A stretch of 64,000 nucleotides of DNA from positions 62,001-126,000 of the forward strand of contig CAVPDA010000005.1 of NCBI GenBank assembly GCA_963702495.1, in the 5' to 3' direction. This stretch comes from CAVPDA01 sp963702495 (GTDB lineage: Bacteria; Pseudomonadota; Gammaproteobacteria; Burkholderiales; Rhodocyclaceae). The stretch's first letter is position 1. Each line of letters starts with the position of its first letter. The translations under genes were made by a program, and so were the position numbers. Shown here piece after piece: positions 19,401-29,546 of the stretch. The notes below the pieces were generated by a model. That model searched no databases. It worked only from the letters and a program-made list of their open reading frames with translations, and was not told the origin of the DNA.

Positions 19401-22400
19401 GAGATGCAGTACCAGCACCTGGTGTTCGAGGAGTTCGCGCGGACCATCCAGCCGCAGATCGACATGTTCATCCCGGGTGTCCAGAACTACCAGACGGAGA
19501 TCAACCCCGCCATCGTCGCCGAGTTCGCCCACACGGTCTATCGCTTCGGCCACTCGATGCTGACCGAGACCATCGACCGGCTGGACCCGAACTTCGCAGT
19601 CCAGCGAGATCGGCCTGATCCAGGCCTTCCTCAACCCGCTGGCGTTCGCGGCCAGCGGCCCCACCCCGGAAGAGGCGGCCGGCGCCATCGTCCGCGGCCT
19701 GACCCGCCAGGTGGGCAACGCCATCGACGAGTTCGTGACCGAGGCCCTGCGCAACAACCTGGTGGGCCTGCCGCTGGACCTGCCGGCCATCAACATGGCG
19801 CGCGGCCGCGACGCCGGCATTCCGTCCCTGAACGCGGCGCGGCGTGAGTTCTTCGCCGGACCGGCGACAGCCAGCTCACGCCCTACACGAGCTGGGCCGA
19901 CTTCGCGCAGCACCTGAAGCACCCCGAGTCGCTCGTCAATTTCATCGCCGCCTACGGCACGCACGACGAGCCCTCGCCACCGACGTCGACACGCTGGCCG
20001 ACAAGCGCGCAGCGGCGACGGCGCTGGTGCTGGTCGCTCGGGCCGGGCACGGCGGCGCCGACCTCGCGCCGACGACGTCGGCTCGACTTCCTCAACAGCA
20101 CCGGCGTCTACGCGAGCGGCCCCGACGGCGTGACGACCACCGGCCTCGACGACGTCGACTTCTGGATCGGCGGCCTGGCCGAGAAGATCATGCCCTTCGG
20201 CGGCATGCTCGGCTCCACCTTCAACTTCGTGTTCGAGACGCAGCTCGAGGCCCTGCAGAACGGCGACCGCTTCTACTACCTGGAGCGGACCGCCGGCCTG
20301 AACTTCGTCACCGAGCTGGAGAACAACTCGTTCGCCAAGATGATGATGACCAACACCGACGCGACCCATCTGCCGGCCTCGTCTTCCAGACGCCGACCTC
20401 ACCCTCGAGGTGGACCAGACGCGGCAGTTCAACGAGCGAGCCGGCGCAGACGCCCGTCGGCCGGCAGCGCCCTCACCCGCCCTGCGTCATCCGGGACAAC
20501 CCGGCCACGGCGGGCCCCGACACGAACTACCTGCAGTACACCGGCGATGAGCACGTGGTGCTGGGCGGCACGCGCGGGCAACGACATCCTCATCGCCAGC
20601 ATCGGCGACGACACGCTCTGGGGCGACGCCGGCAACGACCGCCTCGAGGGCGGCTTCGGCAACGACCAGATCCGCGGCGGCGTCGGCGACGACATCATCA
20701 CCGACATCGGCGGCGACGACAACATCCAGGGCGACGACGGCAACGACGTGATCCACGCCGGCAACGGCATCAACCTCATCCTCGGCGGCTTCGGCAACGA
20801 CTTCATCGTCACCGGCGAGGACGCCTCGGAGGCCTTCGGCGGTCCGGGCAACGACTTCATCCTGGGCAGCGACGACAACGAGCAGGACATGGGCAACGAG
20901 GGCGACGACTGGCTCGAACAGGGCAACCTGGACGGCAGCCCCGGCGACAACTTCGACCCGCTCGGGCCACGACCTGATCATCGGCAACGACGTCTACATC
21001 GGCAGCGGCCTGGCCGACATCATGAACGCCGAGGGCGGCGACGACATCATGGTCGGCAGCGGCGGCCCGGGCGACAAGTACCTCGGCGCATCGGGCTTCG
21101 ACTGGGCCACCTTCAAGGACGACCCGAGCGGCGTCGACATCGACCTGGACATCCGCGCCCTGAACGCCGCGCCCGGGCCCGTCGCGGCCGGCATCCTGGC
21201 CCGCTTCTCGGCGGTGGAAGGCCTGTCGGGCTCGGCCTTCAGCGACATCCTGCCGGCGACAACGCCAATGCGGCGACCATCGCCACGGCCGGCGCGCAGG
21301 GCAGCGTGCTGACGAACATCGGACTCATCAACGGCCTGCAGGAATTCCTTGGCGCCGGGATCACCTCGTTCGGCTCGGGCAACATCATCCTCGGCGGCGA
21401 CGGCAGCGACCTCATCGAGGGGCGCGGCGGCAACGACCTGATCGACGGCGACAGGTGGCTCAACGTACGCATCAGCGTGCGCCGAACACCGACGGCACGG
21501 GCCCTGAGATCGCCAGCTTCAACAGCATGGTGCCGCTGGTTCCGCTGATGCTCAACGGCACCTACAACCCCGGCCAACTCGTGATCGTCCGCGAGATCCT
21601 GCCGGGCAGCGGCGGCTTCAATTTCGACACCGCGCTGTTCTCCGGCAATCGGGCCGACTACACCGTCACCATCGACGTCAACGGCACGACCGTCGTCACC
21701 CACCTCGACGCCAACGTCCCCGACGGCGTCGGCGTCGACGGCATCGACCGTCTCACCAACATCGAGCGGCTGCAGTTCGCCGATCAGTCGGTGGTCCTCG
21801 TGCCGGGACTCAATGCCGAGCCGGCGGGGCTGCTGACGATCAGCGACACCACACCCCGTGTCGGCCAGGTGCTGACGGTGTCGGCTGCAGGCGTGACCGA
21901 TGCCGACAACACCGCCACCGGCGGCGCCATCACGGGCCCGATCCGCTACATCTGGCAATTCGAACCGCGCCCGGACACGGGGGTCTTCCAGGACATCATT
22001 GTCGTGACCGGCCTCGGCGGCGAGCCCGCGAGCGGCCCGAGTTTCACGGTGACCCCGGACCTCGCCGGTCTCGCGATCCGCGTCAAGGCGGTCTACCGCG
22101 ACCAGAACGGCGTGCTCGAGACCGTGTTCTCTGCTGCGACCGCGCCGGTTACGGCAAACGTCCCGGATCTGATCCTGACAGGCAATGCCGCAGCCAACAC
22201 GCTCATCGGCGGCGAAGGAAACGACACGCTCAGCGGCCTTGGCGGCAATGACACGCTCATCGGCAATGGCGGCGCCGACACGCTCCTCGGCGGCGCCGGC
22301 GCGGACACGCTGGACGGAGGCGGGGGCAACGACACGCTGAACGGGGGAGCCGGGAACGACACGCTGACCGGCGGCACGGGAGCCGACCTCCTCGACGGCG

Positions 22401-23674
22401 GCGCCGGCAACGACACGCTGGACGGCGGCACGGGCAACGACATCCTGGTCGGCGGGCTGGGCAACGACACCTTCGTGATCGACAGCCTGCTCGACGATGT
22501 GCAAGAGAATGTCGCCGGTGGCAACGACACCATCCGCACGTCGCTCAACGTGTTCTCGCTCGGCTTCGTGGCAAATATCGAAAACCTCCAATTCAACGGC
22601 GCCGGCGACTTCACCGGCACGGGGGACGCGGCCGCCAACGTCATCACCGGCGGCGACGGCAACGACACGCTCGTCGGCCTTGCCGGCAACGACACGCTGG
22701 ACGGCGGCTTGGGCAACGACACGCTGGATGGCGGGGCCGGCGCCGACACGCTCACCGGCGGGGCCGGCACGGATACGCTGCAGGGCGGAATCGGTGCCGA
22801 CGTGTTGAACGGCGACGCAGGCAATGACCTCCTGAGCGGCGGCGCCGGTGTGGACAACCTCACCGGCGGCGCCGGCGACGACACCCTGGACGGCGGCGCG
22901 GGCAACGACACGCTGAACGGCGGGGCCGGCGACGACACGCTGATCGTCGACAGCGCGGCCGACAGCGTCAACGGCGGCGCGGGCATCGACACGGTCCTGG
23001 CGAGCAGCGCCAATTTCACCCTCGGCGCCAACACCGAAATCCTCACCTACACCGGCACCGGCGCGTTCGTCGGCACCGGCAACGCATTGAACAACACCAT
23101 CACGGGCGGCGATCTGGCCGATACGCTGTCCGGCCTGGCCGGCAACGACACGCTGAACGGTGGGGCCGGCAACGACACGCTGGTCGGCGGAGACGGCAAC
23201 GACACGCTGAATGGCGGGGCCGCCACCGATACGCTGAACGGCGGCAATGGGGACGACACGCTGAATGGCGGGGCCGGCGCCGACACCCTCAGCGGTGCGG
23301 CCGGGAACGACACGCTGAACGGCGGGGCCGGCGCGGACAACCTCGACGGTGGCGCAGGGAACGACACGCTCAGCGGCGGGGCCGGCAACGATCTGCTGAA
23401 TGGCGGGGCCGGGAACGACATCTTCGTGTTCGCTGCGGGTTTCGGCAACGACCAGATCGCGGGCTTCGACGCCAACCCGGCCGGGGGCGGCCAGGACCTC
23501 CTCGACATCTCCGCGTTCGGCCTCACCGCTGCCACGTTCGCCGGCTCGGTGACCATCACCGACCTCGGAGCCAACACGCTGGTGGATTTCGGGGTGGACG
23601 GGTCCATCGTCCTCACCGGGGTCAACGGCGTCGGGGCCAACAGCATCACCCAGGCCGACTTTCTTCTGGCGTGA
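13451..23674 (+). CDS. Giant secreted tandem haem peroxidase with RTX repeats (multiple frameshifts)
   Basis: One coding region of about 3,400 codons, starting at ATG 13451 (GGAGGA 7 nt upstream). Order: animal-type haem peroxidase module (13.5-15.95 kb), RTX repeats (16.14-17.06), Ig-like segment with YIWQFE (17.45-17.8), second peroxidase (17.87-20.4), RTX (20.55-21.45), Ig-like (21.85-22.15) and a long RTX array to the C-terminus. Both peroxidases show the distal-His motif FGQFFDHGLDLV, TTVHHxFHAEHNR, the proximal-His motif EFAHTVYRFGHSML and LPAINMARGRDAGIPSLNAAR. This matches bacterial peroxicins and MopA-type peroxidases. About 20 one-base shifts interrupt the frame between 13.83 and 21.48 kb, none after that. 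The exporter genes follow directly. No N-terminal signal peptide is seen, as expected for type I secretion. Confidence 0.8.
13489..17800 (+). repeat. Long tandem duplication, copy A (peroxidase-RTX-Ig unit)
   Basis: Copy A lies 4,393 bp before copy B, measured at two matching points (13491/17884 and 13631/18024). Similarity is near identity over long stretches of the peroxidase part, for example around 13,630-13,820, and weaker in the RTX and Ig parts. The duplication was followed by some divergence, with insertions in the loop near 14.9/19.3 kb. Confidence 0.75.
16138..17060 (+). repeat. RTX calcium-binding repeats, block 1
   Basis: Glycine/aspartate nonapeptides such as GNDILISSIGDDTLYGDDGND and GGVGNDDIQGGAGDDIL follow peroxidase module 1, with a degenerate middle and a final GGDGSDILEGRGGNDVIDGD. 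These are hemolysin-type calcium-binding parallel beta-rolls that fold on meeting extracellular calcium. Confidence 0.85.
17873..22155 (+). repeat. Long tandem duplication, copy B (peroxidase-RTX-Ig unit)
   Basis: This is the second copy of the unit at 13489-17800. It starts with LQFILDQIVIAERHAAGEDL, matching LFFILDQIRIAEAHAAGQNL in copy A, and ends with the second Ig-like segment. Base-level comparison with copy A shows isolated one-base gains or losses in each, for example near 18597, 19068 and 19860 here. Confidence 0.75.
20561..21450 (+). repeat. RTX calcium-binding repeats, block 2
   Basis: Nonapeptides after peroxidase module 2 (GDDTLWGDAGNDRLEGGFGND, DDNIQGDDGNDVIHAGNG) parallel block 1, ending in GGDGSDLIEGRGGNDLIDGD. 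Frame shifts near 20.57, 20.96, 21.26 and 21.48 kb bracket or interrupt the block. Confidence 0.85.
22183..23440 (+). repeat. C-terminal RTX array, about thirty nonapeptides
   Basis: Three runs of near-perfect GGxGNDTLx units (22.2-22.47, 22.65-22.95 and 23.1-23.42 kb) are separated by two linkers containing NIENLQFNGAGDFTGTG and TEILTYTGTGAFVGTG. At the DNA level this appears as 27-nt tandem repeats. The C-terminal 80 residues, ending GANSITQADFLLA, resemble a type I secretion signal region. The reading frame is uninterrupted here. Confidence 0.9.
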
Positions 23675-23796
23675 GGATGCGGCCGCCTGACTGACCGGAA
23701 GGATTGCGCTGCAGGGATCGCCCGACAGCGCAAGCCTCAGGGCAGCGGCGCCAAGACCAGAGGGAAGCCACGACAAGAACAGAGGAGGAACCGGAC

Positions 23797-25479
23797 ATGA
23801 AAACCTTGTGGGATGAACTGCGCCCGCTGCTGCGCTACATCGCGGCATTCTCATTCTTCATCAACTTGCTGTTTCTCGTTCCTGCGATGTTCACCCTGCA
23901 GGTATTCGATCGCGTCCTATCCAGCAACAGCCGGGAGACGCTGGTCGTGCTGCTCGCCGGCACAGCCGTCGCGCTTTTCATCCTGCTGTTGCTCGACTAC
24001 GTCCGCAACCGCCTGCAGAACGTCCTCGGCAACATCGTCAACGAACGCCTTTCGCCGCCGGTCGTAAATGCCATCGTGGTGAAGGCAGCGCGCCTGCCCC
24101 ACAGCGCCGGCGTCGAGGGTATCCGTGATGTCGCCGCCCTGCGCAATGTGTTCTCCGCCAATGGTCTGATCGCCCTGTTCGATGCACCCTGGGTCGTGGT
24201 GTACGTTCTGGTGATCTGGACCTTCCATCCCACCCTCGGCATCGGCGCCGCGATCTCAGCCGTGCTCATGCTGGCCCTGGCATGGCTCAACGACCGGATC
24301 AGCCGCAACGCGCTGGAGGGCCTGCAGAAGGAGGGGCGTCGCGCCACCCAGTATGTCGAAAGCTCGCTGCGCAATGCGGAAGTGCTGCAGGCCCTGGGGA
24401 TGACCGAGCGGCTGCTGGAACGCTGGCGTACGCTGCAGGATCAGGTGACGTCGCTGCACACCAGCGCCAGCCGCAGCGGCGTTGCCTTCAGTGCGGCGAC
24501 GCGCTTCGTGCGCCAGGCCATACAGATCCTGATGCTGGGGCTGGGTGCCTACCTGGTGCTGACCCAGCAGGCCTCCGCCGGCATCATGATCGCCACGACG
24601 ATCCTGCTGGGCCGGGCGGTGCAGCCGGTAGAGCAGTTGGTGGGGAGCTGGCGCATGCTGACCGATGCCCGTGCCGCCTACCGCCGCCTGCAGGAACTGT
24701 CGAAGGATTTCGACAACTTCGTGGCGCGCCTCATCATTCCGCGCCCGGAGGGCCGCCTCGTAGCAGAGGGCATATCGTATCGGGCGCCGGGCACGGAGAA
24801 GCCGATCCTGATCAATGTCGCCTTCAGCCTCACGCCGGGCGAGGCGCTCGCCGTCATCGGACCGAGCGCGGCCGGCAAGTCTACCCTGGCGCGCCTGCTG
24901 ACCGGCGTGTGGGCGCCCAACACCGGCACCGTGCGCCTGGACGGGGCGGATGTCGCCTACTGGCCGCGCCAGGATCTCGGTCCCTGGATCGGCTACGTTC
25001 CCCAGGACGTCGAGCTGTTCGACGGCAGCGTGGCCGACAACATCGCGCGCCTCGGCAAGGTGGAATCCGAGGCAGTCGTGGCGGCGGCGAAGCGCGCCAA
25101 CGCGCACGAGATGATCCTGAGCCTGCCGCAGGGCTACGACACGCAGGTCGGGGAGCAAGGCGCGCGCCTGTCTCCCGGCCAGCGCCAGCGCATCGCGCTG
25201 GCCCGCGCCCTGTATGGCGATCCGCGCCTGGTGGTGCTGGACGAGCCGAACTCCAACCTCGACGCCGAGGGTGAGATTGCGCTGGCCCAGGCACTGAGCG
25301 GGTTGCGCAGCGAAGGGGTGACCTCGGTCGTCGTCACCCATCGGCCCTCCCTCATCGCCCACGTGGACAAGATTCTGGTGCTGGAGGCCGGGCGCGTGCA
25401 GCAATTCGGGCCGGCGAGCGAAGTGATGAAGACGAGGCAGCGCCAAGCGCAGGTGATGGTCGGCGGCAAGGCGGCTTGA
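23797..25479 (+). CDS. Type I secretion ABC transporter, permease/ATPase (PrtD/HlyB-like)
   Basis: A 560-residue fused membrane and ATPase subunit. Residues 15-300 hold about six transmembrane helices (FSFFINLLFLVPAMFTLQVFDRV and later segments). The ATPase domain has Walker A GPSAAGKST, signature LSPGQRQRIALARAL, Walker B LVVLDEPNSNLD and the switch histidine in VVTHRPS. The length without an N-terminal C39 domain matches the PrtD/AprD class, which exports RTX proteins. The ATG at 23797 has GGAGGA upstream and lies 122 nt after the peroxidase gene, so the peroxidase is the evident substrate. Confidence 0.9.
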   Translation: MKTLWDELRPLLRYIAAFSFFINLLFLVPAMFTLQVFDRVLSSNSRETLVVLLAGTAVALFILLLLDYVRNRLQNVLGNIVNERLSPPVVNAIVVKAARLPHSAGVEGIRDVAALRNVFSANGLIALFDAPWVVVYVLVIWTFHPTLGIGAAISAVLMLALAWLNDRISRNALEGLQKEGRRATQYVESSLRNAEVLQALGMTERLLERWRTLQDQVTSLHTSASRSGVAFSAATRFVRQAIQILMLGLGAYLVLTQQASAGIMIATTILLGRAVQPVEQLVGSWRMLTDARAAYRRLQELSKDFDNFVARLIIPRPEGRLVAEGISYRAPGTEKPILINVAFSLTPGEALAVIGPSAAGKSTLARLLTGVWAPNTGTVRLDGADVAYWPRQDLGPWIGYVPQDVELFDGSVADNIARLGKVESEAVVAAAKRANAHEMILSLPQGYDTQVGEQGARLSPGQRQRIALARALYGDPRLVVLDEPNSNLDAEGEIALAQALSGLRSEGVTSVVVTHRPSLIAHVDKILVLEAGRVQQFGPASEVMKTRQRQAQVMVGGKAA

Positions 25480-25574
25480 ACGAGTGGGACGCCGGGCCGC
25501 ACGACTGACTGACTTTGCATGAATGCGCTTCTTTCCGCCCGCGGGAAGAAGGCGCAACACGGGAGGACCCGATC

Positions 25575-26910
25575 ATGGACATCGCAACACTTGCGCCGAA
25601 TTCCGGTCACGCAACGCTCACCAGCCAGGAGCACGCCCGAGGCCTGTTGCGCGCGGGCTGGTGGATCATCCTCGCCGCCATCTTTCCGATCGGCGCCTGG
25701 ATGGCCTTCGCGCCGCTCTCGATGGCGGTGGTGGCTCCCGCCTTCGTCAAGGTCGATCTCAACCGGCGGCCGGTGCAACACCTTGAAGGCGGCATCGTGC
25801 GCGCCGTGCTGGTGCGCGACGGCCAGCACGTCAGTGCCGGAGATCCGGTCCTGATGCTGGGGGACGTCGGTGTGGATGCCGACCGCAATCGCCTCAGCTA
25901 CCGCGTACAATACCGAGCGCGCCGCACTGGCCCGGCACGAAGCGGAACAGGCCCTCGCCCGGACGCTCGTGTTCCCCGAGGAATTGCAAATCGCTGCAGA
26001 GCAGGACGAGCGCGTCAAGCATGCGATGCTGAAGGAGACGGCGCTGTTCGAGGCCGGCGCGACGCGCTCGCCAGCGAAGTAGCGCTGATGCGCACACTGC
26101 GCGATCGCGTCGAGCAGGAAATGGCCGCCTTGCGCGCCCAGATCGTTCAGGCGCAAAGCTCCCTCGCACTGCAGACGAAGGATCTCGAAGCCAACCGGGG
26201 CTTGCTCGACAAGCGGATTCATCTCGCCCACAGGCTGGGGCAGATCGAGGCCACCGTCGTGGATTACGCCGCCAAACTGGAGGAGCGGCGCTCGGAACTC
26301 GCGCGCGCCGCGCAGCGCCTGGTGGACAGCGACCTGAAGATGAAGTCACTGCAGAATCAATACATGCAGGCGGCCAGCGATCAGTTCAAGGTGACGGCTG
26401 CGCGTCTCGCCGAGATCGAGCAGGAGCAGCGCAAATCGGAAGATGCCGCCGCGCGCCAATGGTGGCGGCCCCCGCCAGCGGCGAAGTCATCGATCTCAAA
26501 TTCACCTCCCCGGGTGCCGTGGTGCGACCCGGCGAGCCGATCGCGGAGATCGTGCCGAGCGACGCCAAGCTCATGATCGAGGCCCAGATCCGGCCGGAGG
26601 AGATCAACCACGTGTACCTCGATCAGCACGCGCGCATCAAGTTCACCTCTTTCCGCTACCGCAATAGCGCGATGGTCACCGGCAAGGTGACCTACGTCTC
26701 CGCCGACCGACTGATCGACCGGCCACCAACCTGCCGTACTACGGCGTGACCATCGTTGCCGACCTCGATTCCCTCCAGGCCGTCGGCGATCTGAAGCTGC
26801 AGGCGGGCATGCCGGCCGAGGTCTACATCGAGGGCACGAGCCAGACCGCACTGCAGTATCTGATGGAGCCGATCACATCGACGGCACGCAAGGCGGCACG
26901 GCAGATGTGA
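25575..26910 (+). CDS. HlyD-family type I secretion periplasmic adaptor (frameshifted)
   Basis: A membrane-fusion protein of about 445 codons that links the ABC exporter to an outer-membrane TolC-type channel. It starts at ATG 25575 with GGAGGA upstream. One N-terminal membrane segment (WWIILAAIFPIGAWMAFAPL) is followed by the lipoyl half-motif VQHLEGGIVRAVLVRDGQ, a long coiled coil (LRDRVEQEMAALRAQIVQAQ onwards), the second lipoyl half (VAAPASGEVIDLKFTSPGAV) and a beta-barrel region ending LQYLMEPITS. Four one-base shifts (near 25.91, 26.06, 26.455 and 26.72 kb) break the frame, but similarity continues throughout. No TolC gene is present in the window. Confidence 0.82.
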
Positions 26911-27087
26911 GCAGCGGTCGCATGTAACCGAATTGGAGCGTCGCAGTCGGAGCCGGGGCGCGAGCGGGACGATCCGCGGCAGCGTGTCGCTTCGTTCGCC
27001 AGCCCCGTGGTGCGCCGCGCCGAGGCAAGAAGGAGGCGACAGCATGCCTCCTGCGTATCTGGCACACACAACTATACGGAGGTCGAA

Positions 27088-28847
27088 ATGCAACAGAGAG
27101 AGAAAGCGCTCCGCGCGGCGCAGGAGTTGCGGCGCCAGGTGATCGCAGCGGGATTGTCCCGGCGCGAACTCTTGAAGCTGGGCCTGTTAAGCGGCAGCGG
27201 CCTGCTTGCCCTGACCGGGCGGAATATGGGCGCGTTCTGCCCTGGGCCAGGTCACGGGGGAAGGCACGGTTACGAACCTGACCAGTCCGCCGACGCGTCG
27301 CTTCGTCGCGGAAATGCCGATCCCGCCGACACTGCAATCGGTACAGTCGCTCGAATCCTCACCCGACGGTGGAACCGAACTTCGCCGCCGGCGGAGGGGC
27401 GCACGCGCAACCACCAGGCACTGCTGCGCTTCCCGCCGCAGAAGTACTACGAGTTGCGCTTCGAGCAGGGCATGCACTCGTGGCATCCGGACCTGCCTGC
27501 GGGGCCGGTATGGGCACCCAACGGCATCTTCCCCGGGCCGATGCTCTACATGCGCTACGGCGAGCCGGTCCTGGTGCGGATGTACAACGATCTGCCGGCA
27601 CAGAACCTGGGATTCGGCATCCCGTCCATCACCACCCACCTGCACAACGGCCACACGCCCTCGGAAAGCGACGGCTTTCCCGGCGACTACCACACCTCGG
27701 GCCAGTGGTACGACCACCACTACCCGAACCAGTGCGCGGGCATCGACGCCTACGGCGACCGGTACAGCCAGTACGGCGCCATGGGCGACTACCGCGATGC
27801 GCTGGGCTCGCTCTGGTACCACGACCACCGCCTGGACTTCACCGCCCAGAACGTCTACGCCGGCATGGCAGGCATGGCCCCGATCTACGACAACCTCGAT
27901 TCCGGCGACGAGCACGACTCGAATCCGCTGGCTCTGCGCCTGCCGAGCGGCGACTACGACGTGCCGTTGATCTTCCACGACCGGGTGTTCGACAGCCAGG
28001 GCCGCAGCTACTTCGACCTGTTCAATCTCGACGGCATCATCGGCGACAAGTTCACCGTCAATGGCGTGATCCAGCCGTTCTTTCGCGTGCAGCGGCGCAA
28101 GTACCGCTTCCGCATGCTCAACATCGGTCCATCCCGCTTCTACCGCTGGTTCATGAGCGACGGCAGCCCGTTCACCGTGATCGCCAACGACGGCAATCTG
28201 CTGCCCGCGCCGGTGGTGGTCAAGAACTTCTGGCAGTCGGTGGCCGAGCGCCACGACATCGTCATCGATTTCGCGAAATACAAGATCGGCGACCGGGTCC
28301 GCCTGGTCAACCGGGCCTTGCAGACGAGCGGCCGTGGCCCGAAGAGGACTTGCTCAAACCGGGGATCCCCGTACTTGAGTTCCGCGTGGAGTCCGACCCG
28401 CCGTATCCGGACGAGAGCCGCGTTCCGGCGCAATTGCGCCCGCTGCCGCCGCTGGCGGAAATGCTGGCCGAGGCCACTACCGAGCGGCTGTGGGTGTTCG
28501 ATCGCGGCAAGGGCGCGTGGCAGGTCAATGGCCAGTTCTTCAATGTGAACCGGGCCGTTGCCACGCCGCGGAAGAACTCCACGGAAATCTGGGTGATCCG
28601 CAACGGCGGCGGCGGCTGGGCGCATCCGATTCACATCCACTTCGAGGAGCACCGCTTCCTGAGCTTCAACGGCAGGCCGCCGGCGGCCATCGACAGCGGG
28701 CGCAAGGACGTCATCCGGCTCGAGGAGAACGGCGAGGTGCGGGTCGCCATCCGCTTCCGCGATTTCGAGGGCCGCTACCCGATGCACTGTCACAACGTGG
28801 TGCACGAGGACCACTCGATGATGGTGCGCTTCGACATCGTGACTTGA
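27088..28847 (+). CDS. Tat-exported multicopper oxidase (CotA/bilirubin oxidase-like; frameshifted)
   Basis: A three-cupredoxin-domain oxidase of about 586 codons; ATG 27088 has GGAGGT upstream. The N-terminus carries a twin-arginine signal (LSRRELLKLGLL) with a hydrophobic run, so it should be folded and loaded with copper before export. Copper motifs in order are HLHNGHTPSESDGFP, WYHDHRLDFTAQNVYAGMAG, HPIHIHFEEHRF and HCHNVVHEDHSMM, covering type 1, 2 and 3 copper sites. Shifts near 27.24, 27.37 and 27.40 kb and one near 28.335 kb break the frame. Members of this class oxidise phenols, bilirubin or metals. The substrate here is unknown. Confidence 0.85.
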
Positions 28848-28887
28848 ACCTGGGTCAATGCAGGTTTGCCTGCAAGGAGAACCGATC

Positions 28888-29469
28888 ATGGACAGACGGA
28901 CAGCATTCAAGAGCGCCCTCGCGCTGCTGGCGGCCGGCGGCGCCCCACCCACGGCCCAAGCGGCAGCCGGGCCGCATGCCGCCTACTTTCCGAACGTCGC
29001 ACTCACCACCCACCAGGGCAGGACGGTGCGCTTCTACGACGATCTGCTCAGGGGAAAGACCGTACTCCTCAACTTTTTCTACATCCATTGCCTGGACGGC
29101 CAGTGCCCGCTGCAGACCGCCAATCTGAAGCGGGTCCAGACGCTGCTCGGCGACCGGCTCGGACGCGAAGTGTTCATGTACTCGATCACGCTGCAGCCCG
29201 AGATCGACCGGCCGCCGCTGCTGCGGCAGTATGTCGAGGCGTTCGGCATCGGCCCCGGCTGGCAGTTCCTCACCGGCAAACCCGCCGACGTCGAACGGTT
29301 GCGCAGGAGGCTCGGTTTCTCCGATCCGGACCCGAAGGTCGATCGCGACAAGTCCAATCACACCGGCGTGGTGCGCTACGGCAACGAAGCGAAGAGCCTG
29401 TGGGGGGGATGTCCGGCCCTGGCCGAGCCCGAGGTGATCGTGCGCGCGGTGTCCTGGGTGGCCGCCTGA
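28888..29469 (+). CDS. SCO1/SenC-family copper chaperone
   Basis: A 193-residue thioredoxin-fold protein, starting at ATG 28888 (AAGGAGA upstream) with a signal-like N-terminus (FKSALALLAAGGAPPTAQA). SCO proteins bind copper through two Cys and one distant His and load cuproenzymes. Here the cysteines lie in HCLDGQCPLQTANL and the His in SNHTGVVRYG. The Cys spacing is CX4C, one residue more than the usual CX3C. It lies 40 nt after the multicopper oxidase, so it may help load that enzyme with copper. The gene is intact. Confidence 0.85.
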   Translation: MDRRTAFKSALALLAAGGAPPTAQAAAGPHAAYFPNVALTTHQGRTVRFYDDLLRGKTVLLNFFYIHCLDGQCPLQTANLKRVQTLLGDRLGREVFMYSITLQPEIDRPPLLRQYVEAFGIGPGWQFLTGKPADVERLRRRLGFSDPDPKVDRDKSNHTGVVRYGNEAKSLWGGCPALAEPEVIVRAVSWVAA

Positions 29470-29546
29470 CCGGATGGATCCGACGAGACGGCTACCGGAG
29501 GATTACGGCGCGGTGCAGCCCGCAGCGAGCAGATGGGGCCAGGCGC

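Noticed and set aside
22183..23440. Regular 27-nt DNA repeats as a possible CRISPR or minisatellite
   Set aside because: No spacer/repeat alternation; the periodicity follows the nine-residue RTX motif in frame.
21239..23854. 871-codon open frame on the minus strand opposite the RTX array
   Set aside because: It is a by-product of 27-nt periodic RTX coding DNA; the product is a low-complexity repeat with no motif and no ribosome site.
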